Assembly (NCBI RefSeq): GCF_002161285.1
Contig: NZ_NFHH01000005.1
Coordinates: 62,001-126,000 of the forward strand
Source: Blautia sp. An81
GTDB lineage: Bacteria; Bacillota; Clostridia; Lachnospirales; Lachnospiraceae
Length of the DNA: 64,000 nt
Direction of reading: 5' to 3'
The notes under the pieces were generated by a model. It ran no database searches. It had not been told where the DNA came from and was given only the letters and a program-made list of their open reading frames with translations. Of this stretch, positions 17,630-26,244 are shown piece after piece. The translations under genes were made by a program, and so were the position numbers. The first letter of the stretch is position 1; each line of letters opens with the position of its first letter.

Positions 17630-18454
17630 TCACACAGCCGCTCTCTGTATGTGTACGGCCAGGAAACCGATTTCTTCCTTTGCAATAGGTTTCCCCATTG
17701 CCTCTTCCATATATTCACATACCATTCGGGCAGTCTCATTTGCCCGGGGATAATTGGCCTCCATAAAGTCATTCAGATTAATATTGACTCCTTCTCCGGT
17801 TCTCGTCCGGACCAGCATATAATAGAGATGGCTGATCAGACGGATGCAGGACAGGGACTCTGTCTCCAGCTTCTTCCCCATCTGATTCTCAATAATCTTT
17901 ATAGTCTCATCAATGATCCTGGTTGTCTTCAAAGTCTCCGACACATGTTCATTAGAAAGTCCTGAATGGATATAGAGGGCTATAAATCCTACTTCATCAT
18001 CGGAAATCCGGCATCCGGTCATTTCTTCAATGATCTCTCTGCCTTTTAAAGCCACCCCGTATTCTTTATCGAAGAGCAGTTTAATATCCGGTATAAAAGG
18101 ATTGGGTATGTAGATATTCTCCTCCTGCTCCCTTTTCACCGCAAAAGCAATATGATCTGCCAGGGGAAGAAGAATTCCTCTGTTAATGGAGTCAAAAACC
18201 ATTTCCGCCTCGTCAATGATCCGTCCTACTGCCTCCAGATACACCGGCTCTATGACATTCACTGCATTTACAGCAGAGCTTCGCTTCTCTCCTGCTTCCA
18301 AAGCGTAAACTTTCGCGCCCTGAATCTTATCAAAACGTTCTCCCTGCTTCTTTCCGAACCCGATTCCCTTACCCAGCAGTATCCGCTCATTTTCGTTATG
18401 ATAGGCCAGAATCGCATTATTATTTAATACTTTGATAATCTGATACATTTTCAA
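17630..18454 (-). CDS. BglG/LicT-family transcription antiterminator (GlcT-like role)
   Basis: This 274-residue protein has an N-terminal CAT RNA-binding domain (MYQIIKVLNNNAILAYHNE...LLGKGIGFGKKQG, residues 1-55) and two PTS regulation domains. Their conserved His residues are in LADHIAFAV and LYIHSGLSNE (PRD1) and in RLISHLYYML and AVHIQRA (PRD2). Such proteins bind a RAT hairpin and prevent termination, controlled by phosphorylation of the PRDs by HPr and EIIB. A RAT-like hairpin lies upstream of this very gene, and ptsH, ptsI and an EIIB follow. This suggests autoregulated antitermination of the general PTS operon, as GlcT does for ptsGHI in Bacillus. Confidence 0.9.
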   Translation of the reverse strand: MKMYQIIKVLNNNAILAYHNENERILLGKGIGFGKKQGERFDKIQGAKVYALEAGEKRSSAVNAVNVIEPVYLEAVGRIIDEAEMVFDSINRGILLPLADHIAFAVKREQEENIYIPNPFIPDIKLLFDKEYGVALKGREIIEEMTGCRISDDEVGFIALYIHSGLSNEHVSETLKTTRIIDETIKIIENQMGKKLETESLSCIRLISHLYYMLVRTRTGEGVNINLNDFMEANYPRANETARMVCEYMEEAMGKPIAKEEIGFLAVHIQRAAV

Positions 18455-18577
18455 GAATCCCTTGTTTTTCTTTATATCTTCTTTTTACTGACAAAAAGAA
18501 AAGCACAAACATATCCGCCTATCACTGTAGCAGCCAAAAACGTCTCAGCTTCTGACTCTCTTCAAGTGAATATACCG

Positions 18578-18612
18578 GATAGTTTATGCCTGCTTACCAG
18601 TAACACACTATC
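18578..18612 (-). promoter_or_regulatory. RAT (ribonucleic antiterminator) hairpin
   Basis: On the minus strand the stretch starts with GATAGTGTGTTACTGGTAAG and ends with CAGGCATAAACTATC. GATAGT pairs with ACTATC, and the loop core GTTACTG...AAGCAGGCA matches the LicT/SacT-type RAT consensus. It lies about 120 nt upstream of the antiterminator gene. The competing terminator stem is less clear: a short hairpin followed by GTTTTT at about 18535-18560. Confidence 0.72.
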
Positions 18613-18649
18613 AATATATTGTTCCTTCTATTTTGTTCTGCTAATAGTA

Positions 18650-18679
18650 ACTATATACTAAAGTGTTCCCCACCGTCAA
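18650..18679 (-). promoter_or_regulatory. Promoter of the PTS operon
   Basis: TTGACG (18674-18679) and TATAGT (18650-18655) are separated by 18 bp on the minus strand, just upstream of the RAT hairpin. Confidence 0.7.
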
Positions 18680-18739
18680 GCTATATTTTTTTACTAATAT
18701 TTCCCTTTGTTTTTGTGCATTTTTTACATTAGCTGCCTT

Positions 18740-20530
18740 TTACTTATTTTTTTCAGCTTCTATCTGCTCCGCAAATTCCGTAAGATAGACCCACCGATCC
18801 ATTTTTTCTTCCAGGGCGGCTTCTGTATCTTCTTTTTCTTTCATCAGTTCATTGAGCTTTGCCGAATTGGTGGCATTAGCCAAGATTTCCGCATCCAGCT
18901 TTTCTATTTTATCCTCCAGTGCTGCAATATCCTGGTCGATAGTTTCATATTCTCTTTGTTCTTTAAAAGAAAATTTCAGCTTTACAGGCCGCTGCCCTTT
19001 CCAGTCCCGGCTGCTCTCTTTTTTAGGCTGGGTCTGCTCCGGTCCTTTCTTTCCCTGGTCCCTGCTTTTCTTTGCCACCAGATAATCGGTATAGCCTCCT
19101 TCGTACTGGGTCAGATGACCCTGACCGTCAAATTCAAAGATACGGTCTGCCACATTATCCAGAAAATAGCGGTCATGAGATACGGTAATGACAATTCCCT
19201 GAAAGGACAGCAGATAATCTTCCAGAATAGTCATGGTTGGAATATCCAGGTTATTTCCTGCTTCATCCATGATCAGCACATTAATCTCTCCTGCCAGTAC
19301 CCCCAACAGGTACAATCTCCTTTTCTCTCCTCCTGAAAGCTTGCCAATAGGGGCGTACTGCATGTCCGGAGTAAAGAGAAAGCGTTCCAGCATCTGAGAA
19401 GCACTGATCCTTCCTTCGCCGGTCTTGAAATATTCTCCTATGTCTTTTACATAGTCAATAACTCTCTGAGAAGGGTCCATTTCCTGCTCTTCCTGGGCAA
19501 AGTAGCCGATTTTCACAGTCTCTCCCTTTTCTACAGTTCCGGAATCCGGCTCAAGGAGCCCTGCAATAATCTTCATTAAGGTAGACTTTCCGCAGCCATT
19601 AGGTCCTATAAATCCTACTCGCTGATTTTTCAGAAAAATATAGCTGAAATCTTCTATCAATTTCTTTTCGCCATAGCTTTTGCTGATATGAGAAAGTTCT
19701 AAGGTCTTCTTTCCCATCCGCACAGCCTGGTTCTCCAGTTCCACATTCTGTTCTTTTACCGGTCCTCTTCCCTTTTTTAATTCTTCCAGTCTCTGAAGTC
19801 TGGCTCTCTGCTTAGTGCTTCTGGCTCTGCAGCCTCTCTTGGCCCATTCAGTTTCTATACGCAGAATACTCTGACGTTTTCTCTCAGATGCCAGCTCCAT
19901 CTCTTCTCTCTGGGCCTTCAATTCCAGAAATCCAGAATAGTCTGACTGGTATTCATAAAGACTGCCATGGCTGACTTCCAGGATTTTATTCACCGTCCTG
20001 TCCAGGAAGTAACGGTCATGGGTTACCATGAGAAGCGTTTTATTCATATTTCTCAGGTACTCCTCCAGCCAGGCTGTCATTTCAAAGTCCAGATGGTTGG
20101 TGGGCTCATCTAAAAGGAGCACGTCAAATTCCTGGGACAGAGTCTTGGCCATAGCCGCCTTTCTTTTCTGTCCTCCAGATAGAGCTGCCAGAGGAATGTC
20201 CAGGTCTGTAAGCCCCAGTATATTCAGATAGCTCTGTACCTGCCAGTCTATCTGAGGATCTCCCTTCAGAGCATAAGACTCCAATGTCCCCTCGCCAGGG
20301 AATTCCGGATTCTGAGGCAGATACAGGGTCTTCAGACCGTTCTGGTATATCACCTCTCCCGTATCCGGCTCCTCTTCTCCGGCAATGATCTTTAATAAAG
20401 TAGACTTTCCTGTACCATTGATCCCTATAATGCCGATCTTATCCCCCTGCTGGATTCCCAGAGAAGCGTCATGAAAAATCACTTTATCTCCAAATATCTT
20501 ATCAATATGTTCTATGTTAATAATGTTCAT
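18740..20530 (-). CDS. ABC-F family ATPase (Uup-like, C-terminal coiled coil)
   Basis: This is a soluble twin-ABC ATPase without membrane segments, typical of ABC-F translation or ribosome-associated factors. It has two Walker A motifs (GINGTGKSTLLK, GPNGCGKSTLMK) and two signatures (LSGGQKRKAAMAK, LSGGEKRRLYLL). The second nucleotide domain carries DEAGNNLD instead of DEPTNHLD. The C-terminal ~70 residues form a coiled coil (EYETIDQDIAALEDKIEKL...) as in Uup. The frame is open another 36 codons upstream, but AAAGGAG precedes ATG 20530, giving 596 residues. Antibiotic resistance or DNA-structure roles are known for some members; this one is unassigned. Confidence 0.9.
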   Translation of the reverse strand: MNIINIEHIDKIFGDKVIFHDASLGIQQGDKIGIIGINGTGKSTLLKIIAGEEEPDTGEVIYQNGLKTLYLPQNPEFPGEGTLESYALKGDPQIDWQVQSYLNILGLTDLDIPLAALSGGQKRKAAMAKTLSQEFDVLLLDEPTNHLDFEMTAWLEEYLRNMNKTLLMVTHDRYFLDRTVNKILEVSHGSLYEYQSDYSGFLELKAQREEMELASERKRQSILRIETEWAKRGCRARSTKQRARLQRLEELKKGRGPVKEQNVELENQAVRMGKKTLELSHISKSYGEKKLIEDFSYIFLKNQRVGFIGPNGCGKSTLMKIIAGLLEPDSGTVEKGETVKIGYFAQEEQEMDPSQRVIDYVKDIGEYFKTGEGRISASQMLERFLFTPDMQYAPIGKLSGGEKRRLYLLGVLAGEINVLIMDEAGNNLDIPTMTILEDYLLSFQGIVITVSHDRYFLDNVADRIFEFDGQGHLTQYEGGYTDYLVAKKSRDQGKKGPEQTQPKKESSRDWKGQRPVKLKFSFKEQREYETIDQDIAALEDKIEKLDAEILANATNSAKLNELMKEKEDTEAALEEKMDRWVYLTEFAEQIEAEKNK

Positions 20531-20631
20531 CGAATGTTCTCCTTTGCAGAGCAAAGCTGCCCGATAGAAAATATCATATCGGATTTTCTCTTTTCCGTCT
20601 ACTTTATTTTTCATTTTTTTTGCAAAGTATA

Positions 20632-20681
20632 TTGACATTCTCTTCTGTGCATGCTATTGTATAACCAATGACACAGTGTCA
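20632..20681 (+). promoter_or_regulatory. lon promoter region with a 13-bp palindrome
   Basis: TTGACA (20632-20637) is followed after 17 bp by TATTGT (20655-20660). Just downstream TGACACAGTGTCA (20669-20681) is a perfect palindrome around one central base, a possible operator. A further stem GCGGATAAT...ATTATTCGC lies at 20728-20751. Confidence 0.5.
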
Positions 20682-20769
20682 GAATTTGTACTGTGCCAGG
20701 AAACTGTTGTAGGTTTTAAACGGGAAAGCGGATAATTCATTTATTATTCGCTATATTTTAAAATCAAGC

Positions 20770-20796
20770 TTTAGCACTCGTTTAAATAGACTGCTG
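20770..20796 (+). promoter_or_regulatory. CIRCE-like HrcA operator in the lon leader
   Basis: TTAGCACTC, nine bases, then GACTGCTGA matches the CIRCE consensus TTAGCACTC-N9-GAGTGCTAA in all 9 left-arm and 7 of 9 right-arm positions. It is directly upstream of the lon ribosome site (AAAGGAGG). A second CIRCE lies before the hsp20 genes. Confidence 0.75.
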
Positions 20797-20814
20797 ATAA
20801 AAGGAGGATTTCTT

Positions 20815-23085
20815 ATGATTGTAAGACCTGTTCATAATATACTTTTACTTCCCGATGTTTCCTACTATTTCAAGAAGGATTTTTTCAACGGCTGGTGTAC
20901 AGAACCTATGAAAAAAGATGACGATGTGCTCTTTATGCTGCTGAAAGACGACAAATCCGGGAATGAGCTGACCGCCGGGGATTTCTATCCCATTGGCATT
21001 TCTGCCCGGGTAGAAGGGATCGACGATTCGGAAAATGTGCAGATCCGCACACTGGAGCGGGTGGATATCTCCGATATTGAAGTTGCAGATAATCATATCA
21101 CAGCTACCGCTTCTATCCGGGGAGAAATCAGCGATATCTCTGATGAGGAAGAGGCGGAACTTTTTTCAAAACTCCGGGGAGCTCTTCTGAAATTTGTCCA
21201 GGGATATCAATGGGGCGTCTGGGCCAGAAGTTATATCCTGCAGAGGAAAAATCTTCACGATCTGGCCTGCTCTCTCACAGATTATCTGAATCTCAATACA
21301 GAAGAAAAATATAAGATCCTGGCGGCAGATTCCAGGAAGGAAAGGGATGGCCTCATTGAGAATGCCATCTATGAATTTATAGAAATGTCCAAGGTTTCCC
21401 AGGAAGCCTCTTCCGCTCAGAAGGATGACCAGGAACAGCTTTACCGGGAGGCGGCTATCAAAAAACAGATTGAATATCTCCAGCGGGAACTGGACGATAT
21501 GCATCCGGAAAATGTCTCTGATGTACGGAAATTTGAAAAAAAGATCGCCCGTTCCGGCATGAACAAAGAAGCAAAGCAGGAAGCAGAAAAAGTTCTAAAC
21601 CGTATGAAGCAGGAAGGCAAGGAAAGCCATGAATACGGCCTGCTCTATGATTATCTGGATTTTGTCACCAGCCTTTCCTGGAAGACTCCGAAAATGCCTT
21701 CTATTGACCTGAAAGAAGCTGAGGCCATCCTGGATGAAGACCACTATGGACTGAAGAAAGTCAAAGAGAGGATCATCCAGCAGCTTGCAGTAATGGCCCT
21801 GAACAAAAAACAGTCCGGTTCTATCCTGCTCTTTGTAGGAGCTCCCGGCACCGGAAAAACCAGCATCGGCCAGAGTATCGCCAAGGCTCTGGGACGAAAA
21901 TATGTCCGGATCAGTCTGGGAGGCGTCCGGGATGAAGCAGAGATCCGGGGACACCGGCGTACTTATGTAGGGGCTATGCCCGGACGTATCATGGAAGGCA
22001 TGAAGCGCAGCGGAGCTTCCAATCCTGTTATGGTCCTGGATGAGGTGGATAAACTGGCCAGAGACTACAGCGGCGATCCTGCCAGTGCTCTTCTGGAAGT
22101 TCTGGATCCGGAACAGAACAACAGCTTTACCGATCATTACATGAACGTTCCTTATGATCTGTCCAATGTTCTGTTTGTCTGCACCGCCAATACCACAGAC
22201 ACCATTCCAGAGCCTCTGCTGAACCGTATGGAAGTGATTTCCTTCCCAGGCTACACATCTCTGGAAAAATTCCAGATCGCCAAACGCCATCTTCTGCCAA
22301 AGGCCCTGGAAACTATGGGTATTAAAGAAGAAAATCTGGAAGTCACCGACAGCGCTCTGCACAAAATGATCGAAGAATATACCGGTGAAGCAGGGGTCCG
22401 GAGTCTGAAAAAACTCATCGACATCCTGTGTCGGAACGCCGCTGTAAAGCTGGTGAAAAAAGAACAGGAAACTTTAACGGTTACTAAAGAAAACCTGCCG
22501 GAATACCTGGGACATCAGCGTATGCGTCATGAGACCCGTCTGGAGGAAAAGGAGCCGGGTGTAGTTACAGGCCTTGCCTGGACCACCGCAGGCGGCGAGA
22601 TCCTCTTTATCGAAAGCAAGCTGATGGAAGGAAAAGGAAATCTCCTCATCACCGGACAGCTTGGAGATGTAATGAAAGAGTCTGTCCAGATTGCCCTGAC
22701 TCTGGTAAAATCTCTGTTTCCCAAAGAAACAGAGAGCCTGGAGAAACGGGATCTTCACATTCACGTTCCTGCGGGAGCCGTACCGAAAGACGGACCATCT
22801 GCAGGTATTACTCTGGTAACCGCCCTGGCCTCTCTGGTAACAGGAAAGGCTGTGGGAACAGAATATGCCATGACCGGTGAGGTTTCTCTCCGTGGCGGTG
22901 TCATGCCTATCGGAGGACTTCCTGAAAAACTCATGGCTGCCCAGAGAGCCGGTATCCAGAAGGTATTTATCCCTTATGACAATATTGAGGATCTGGAAGA
23001 TGTGGCTGAGGAAGTCAAAGAAAAACTGGAGATCATCCCGGTAAAGAAAGTTACCGATGTGTTAGACCAGGTACTGAAAGATTAA
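20815..23085 (+). CDS. lon: ATP-dependent Lon protease
   Basis: Lon degrades misfolded and regulatory proteins in the cytosol. Order: N-terminal substrate-binding domain (about 1-190), coiled-coil region rich in Glu/Lys (about 200-270), AAA+ module with Walker A GAPGTGKTSIG and Walker B VMVLDEVDKL, and the Ser-Lys protease domain. There Ser is in PKDGPSAGIT and Lys in GGLPEKLMAAQRAG. The length of 756 residues is slightly below common LonA proteins. It has a single-gene transcript with a leader containing a CIRCE operator, implying HrcA-controlled heat induction. Confidence 0.95.
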   Translation: MIVRPVHNILLLPDVSYYFKKDFFNGWCTEPMKKDDDVLFMLLKDDKSGNELTAGDFYPIGISARVEGIDDSENVQIRTLERVDISDIEVADNHITATASIRGEISDISDEEEAELFSKLRGALLKFVQGYQWGVWARSYILQRKNLHDLACSLTDYLNLNTEEKYKILAADSRKERDGLIENAIYEFIEMSKVSQEASSAQKDDQEQLYREAAIKKQIEYLQRELDDMHPENVSDVRKFEKKIARSGMNKEAKQEAEKVLNRMKQEGKESHEYGLLYDYLDFVTSLSWKTPKMPSIDLKEAEAILDEDHYGLKKVKERIIQQLAVMALNKKQSGSILLFVGAPGTGKTSIGQSIAKALGRKYVRISLGGVRDEAEIRGHRRTYVGAMPGRIMEGMKRSGASNPVMVLDEVDKLARDYSGDPASALLEVLDPEQNNSFTDHYMNVPYDLSNVLFVCTANTTDTIPEPLLNRMEVISFPGYTSLEKFQIAKRHLLPKALETMGIKEENLEVTDSALHKMIEEYTGEAGVRSLKKLIDILCRNAAVKLVKKEQETLTVTKENLPEYLGHQRMRHETRLEEKEPGVVTGLAWTTAGGEILFIESKLMEGKGNLLITGQLGDVMKESVQIALTLVKSLFPKETESLEKRDLHIHVPAGAVPKDGPSAGITLVTALASLVTGKAVGTEYAMTGEVSLRGGVMPIGGLPEKLMAAQRAGIQKVFIPYDNIEDLEDVAEEVKEKLEIIPVKKVTDVLDQVLKD

Positions 23086-23102
23086 AGACTGCCTGAGCTA
23101 AA

Positions 23103-23232
23103 AAAAGCTGCCAGTATATCCTTTTGCAAACAACTGCGCCAAATCCCTTGTCTGCTTTCCCGATTGCACGGGGCAAAAAGCATTCTGCGGGATTGGCCCA
23201 GTTATTTGGCAAAGGGTATACTGGCAGCTTTT
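23103..23232. terminator. 130-bp imperfect hairpin between convergent lon and tetR
   Basis: AAAAGCTGCCAGTATA (23103-23118) is the exact reverse complement of TATACTGGCAGCTTTT (23217-23232). The interior continues to pair imperfectly (CAAACAACTGCGCCAAATCCC against GGGATTGGCCCAGTTATTTG). The size and symmetry recall a MITE. With A/T tracts at both ends it can terminate both genes. Confidence 0.65.
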
Positions 23233-23263
23233 CCTGTATTCCTGACAATAAGAATTGGGTTTT

Positions 23264-23902
23264 TTACAGCAAGTCTGAGGTAAGGATATAAAGAGCCTGA
23301 TAAAGAGCGGCAGTAAAATCCGGCATCCGGTAATCCGGATTTACCTCCTGCATGGCCTTTACCTGCTTCTCGCAAAGGCTGGTCATGGAATAGATCCCCT
23401 GGACTAAAGACAGGAGGAGAAAGATAAAATTCTGGATCTTCTCCCTGGGTGCTTTGGGAAAATACCGGGTAAGCACTTCTTCCATGGTCTCCTGGAAAGG
23501 ATGTATGGCATGCTTAAAAGCCGTCAGCTTTTCCAGAGAGCAGTTCTTCTCTATGGTGATATAATGGACTGCCATCAGTTTCAGCAGCCTGGGATGAAGA
23601 GCCGCCGTCCCGGCAATATTCCTGCAGTAGGCTTCCCGTCCCGGCTGTTCCTCCCGGTCCATAGCCTCCCTGATGTCTTCTGTCCAGGAAAGATAATCTT
23701 TCTCCAGGATATCCAGAAAGATCTCGTCTTTTGTCTGATAATAGTTGTATATATTAGAACGGCAGATGGAGGTGGATTTCGCAATTTCTTTAATGCTGAT
23801 ATCCTCGTATTCCATAGTCTCATACAGCTCCTCACAGGCCCGTATGATCTCCTGCTGCCGGGCTGCCGCCAGGGATTCTTTCTTCACCTTTTGACACTTC
23901 AT
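23264..23902 (-). CDS. TetR-family transcriptional regulator
   Basis: This 212-residue repressor has an N-terminal HTH (RQQEIIRACEELYETMEYEDISIKEIAKST...SNIYNYYQTKDEIF, residues 15-65). The ligand-binding helical domain ends ALYQALYILTSDLL. It is divergent from malY with a nested palindrome between them. The likely role is autorepression and control of malY; the effector is unknown. Translation starts behind AAGGAGGC. Confidence 0.87.
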   Translation of the reverse strand: MKCQKVKKESLAAARQQEIIRACEELYETMEYEDISIKEIAKSTSICRSNIYNYYQTKDEIFLDILEKDYLSWTEDIREAMDREEQPGREAYCRNIAGTAALHPRLLKLMAVHYITIEKNCSLEKLTAFKHAIHPFQETMEEVLTRYFPKAPREKIQNFIFLLLSLVQGIYSMTSLCEKQVKAMQEVNPDYRMPDFTAALYQALYILTSDLL

Positions 23903-23921
23903 AAAAACATGCCTCCTTAGA

Positions 23922-23970
23922 ATTCAAGGCTAGTATACCACGAAGTATACGCTATGGCAAAGCCTTGAAT
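23922..23970. promoter_or_regulatory. Nested palindrome in the tetR-malY intergenic region
   Basis: Outer arms ATTCAAGGCT and AGCCTTGAAT enclose GTATAC-N6-GTATAC, itself symmetrical. The inner part is a plausible TetR operator. The outer stem followed by TTTTTT on the plus strand also looks like a terminator or leader hairpin. Confidence 0.6.
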
Positions 23971-24022
23971 TTTTTGCCTGCAGATTGTATCATAGGGGGA
24001 GAATAATAGGAGGTTTTTTGAC

Positions 24023-25246
24023 ATGAAATACGACTTTACCACAATCATGGACCGAAAGGGCAAAGACGCCATAGCTTTAGATGTAGAAACTGCTCTGGAA
24101 GGCGGTATGCTGGGAGTAGAAAATGTTGAGATCAAAGAAGGCTTTTCTGTAATCCCCATGTGGGTGGCAGACATGAATTTTCCTACGGTTCCCACCGTAC
24201 AGGAAGCCCTGATCCAGAGGGCGGAACATCCGGCTTTCGGCTATTTTTCTCCCTCTCAGGAATATTATGACTCCATTATCCGGTGGCAGCAGGCCAGAAA
24301 TGGGGTCACCGGTCTTACCAGTGAATGTATCGGTTATGAAAACGGGGTTCTGGGCGGAGTAGTCTCTGCTCTGAACGTATTCTGTTCCAAAGGAGACAAG
24401 GTACTCCTTCACTCTCCCACCTACATAGGTTTTACCGGCAGTCTGAAAAATAACGGCTACGATATGGTCTTGAGTCCTTTAAAACGTGATGAAAAAGGCA
24501 TCTGGCGTATGGATTTTGAAGATATGGAGGAGAAACTGGCTACAGAAAACATCCATGCCGCTGTTTTCTGTTCTCCCCACAATCCCTGCGGACGGGTGTG
24601 GGAACGCTGGGAACTGGAAAAAGCCATGGCCCTTTTCCAGAAATATGATGTCTATGTAGTTTCTGACGAGATCTGGTCTGACCTGATCCTGGATGGACAC
24701 AAACATATACCCACCCAATCCGTCAGCCAGGACGCAAAGATGCGCACCGCCGCATTCTACGCTCCCAGCAAAACCTTTAATCTGGCGGGCCTTGTGGGAA
24801 GCTATCATATTGTTTATAACAAATGGATCCGTGACCGTATGGAGAAAGAATCCTCTCTTTCCCACTACAACAGCATGAATGTACTGAGCATGCATGCCCT
24901 GATCGGCGCCTACAAGCCGGAAGGCTATGAATGGGTGGATCAGCTCTGCCAGGTACTGACAGACAATGTAAACTATGCTTATGACTATATCACCACCCAT
25001 TTTTCCGGTGTAGAACTGTCCAGACCGGAAGGAACCTATATGCTCTTCCTGGACTGCACCAGATGGTGCCAGGAACATGGAAAGACCCTGGATGAGCTGG
25101 AAGCCGCCGGGATCCAGGTGGGTGTTATCTGGCAGGACGGCAGGCCTTTCCACGGTCCCTGCTCTATCCGTATGAATCTGGCCCTGCCCCACAGCCTTGT
25201 TAAAGAGGCTATGGAACGGCTGGATAAATATGTATTTAACGCCTGA
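24023..25246 (+). CDS. MalY/PatB-type cystathionine beta-lyase or aminotransferase
   Basis: This 407-residue class I PLP enzyme has the MalY/PatB arrangement: WVADMNFPTVPTVQEAL near the N-terminus, FCSPHNPCGRVWERWEL, VVSDEIWSDLIL, and the Schiff-base lysine in APSKTFNLAGLVGSY. Members cleave C-S bonds of cystathionine, cysteine or aminoacyl-cysteine conjugates. The gene is divergent from a TetR regulator and preceded by AGGAGG. A function in sulfur-amino-acid degradation is likely; the exact substrate is open. Confidence 0.87.
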   Translation: MKYDFTTIMDRKGKDAIALDVETALEGGMLGVENVEIKEGFSVIPMWVADMNFPTVPTVQEALIQRAEHPAFGYFSPSQEYYDSIIRWQQARNGVTGLTSECIGYENGVLGGVVSALNVFCSKGDKVLLHSPTYIGFTGSLKNNGYDMVLSPLKRDEKGIWRMDFEDMEEKLATENIHAAVFCSPHNPCGRVWERWELEKAMALFQKYDVYVVSDEIWSDLILDGHKHIPTQSVSQDAKMRTAAFYAPSKTFNLAGLVGSYHIVYNKWIRDRMEKESSLSHYNSMNVLSMHALIGAYKPEGYEWVDQLCQVLTDNVNYAYDYITTHFSGVELSRPEGTYMLFLDCTRWCQEHGKTLDELEAAGIQVGVIWQDGRPFHGPCSIRMNLALPHSLVKEAMERLDKYVFNA

Positions 25247-25252
25247 ATACAG

Positions 25253-25613
25253 TTATTTTACTTTCTTCAGCATTTTCTCATATGCGAATATCATGAGCAC
25301 CAGGATCAGCAGCAGATACAGCGGCAGAAGAGCTGTGCTGATATGATTGGCGATCACCCCGAATACCGGCGGCTGCATCCTCTGAAAGGCCCCGGCGCAG
25401 CACCAGATAGCTGCTGGCCCACAGACACAGCGCCGCATAAGAATGGCTGACAGAAAACCCGAACAACGCCGCTGCCGTCATAAGTACACTGAAAAAGGAA
25501 ACAGGTACCGAGAGTTCCTGATACATGGTGGGCCACGCAGAGCCTAATAGTGCATCCGGAAGTCCCAGGCTGATAAAAGCCAGATAAATAATCGCTAACA
25601 ATAACTGAAACAT
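25253..25613 (-). pseudogene. Remnant of an MFS transporter, at least two internal deletions
   Basis: An intact ribosome site and start give an MFS first helix (MFQLLLAIIYLAFISLGLPD, then LLGSAWPTMYQE). This jumps within a few residues to a mid-protein segment (MTAAALFGFSVSHSYAALC). After a second junction and a frame change the true C-terminus appears (VFGVIANHISTALLPLYLLL...YEKMLKKVK). About 120 codons remain of the roughly 400 expected. It is the last cistron after tenI, so a transporter may once have belonged to the thiazole operon. Confidence 0.75.
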
Positions 25614-25637
25614 TGTAATATCCTCCTGCCTGAGCCT

Positions 25638-26234
25638 TTACGGCTGGAATTTCATAGCTCCGGACATAATGCACACTCCTCTGGCTCCGGCAGCCAGTGT
25701 TTTTTTTATCTGATCCTGCTCCAGACGGATCCCTCCGATGGCGTAGACCGGCAGGGAAACTGACCGGCAGATCTGCTCCAGAAAGTCCAGGCCTCTGGGA
25801 GGAAGGCCCTTCTTACAGTCTGTAGCAAATATATGTCCGGCGATGACATAATCCGCTCCCAGGCATTCCGCCTCCTGAGCCTCTTCCAGGCTGTGAACAG
25901 AACAGCCGAGGTTCCATTTTTTGTCCAAGCTTCCTCTTCCTGTCTCCCGAAGCACTGAAAGAGGGAGCTGCAGACCCTGCGTCCCTGCTTTTACTGCTGC
26001 TTCCCTGTAGGTATGGCAGTAAAAAGGCACTTGGTATCTGTCACAGATTTCTTTTACTTCTACTGCAAGCTTCTCATATTCCGGCAGGTTCAGATCTTTT
26101 TCTCTTAACAGGATCCTCTCGGGCCCTTTTTGACAGAGGATCTCGATCTGGTCCAGAAAAGGGCGGACAGCAAGCTTCCGGTTGGTAACAACCGTTATCC
26201 GGGACCAGAGATCTTTTTCCAGCTCTGCAGTCAT
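25638..26234 (-). CDS. tenI: Thiazole tautomerase TenI (ThiE/TenI family)
   Basis: This protein of about 198 residues belongs to the thiamine-phosphate-synthase fold. Its motifs match TenI rather than ThiE: GCSVHSLEEAQEAE, YVIAGHIFATDCKKGLPPRG and VCIMSGAMK resemble Bacillus TenI (SVHSLEEA, FGHVFETDCKKGL, VMSGI). TenI aromatises the thiazole tautomer made by ThiG. Its place directly after thiG and thiH supports this. The start is ambiguous: ATG 26234 is preferred, while ATG 26252 overlaps the thiH stop. A ThiE function cannot be wholly excluded. Confidence 0.8.
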   Translation of the reverse strand: MTAELEKDLWSRITVVTNRKLAVRPFLDQIEILCQKGPERILLREKDLNLPEYEKLAVEVKEICDRYQVPFYCHTYREAAVKAGTQGLQLPLSVLRETGRGSLDKKWNLGCSVHSLEEAQEAECLGADYVIAGHIFATDCKKGLPPRGLDFLEQICRSVSLPVYAIGGIRLEQDQIKKTLAAGARGVCIMSGAMKFQP

Positions 26235-26244
26235 TCTTTCTTCT

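Noticed and set aside
25638-26234. Annotation as thiamine phosphate synthase ThiE
   Set aside because: The SVHSLEEA, GHxFxTDCKKGL and VCIMSG motifs follow TenI. ThiE-typical GPxFxTxTK is absent.
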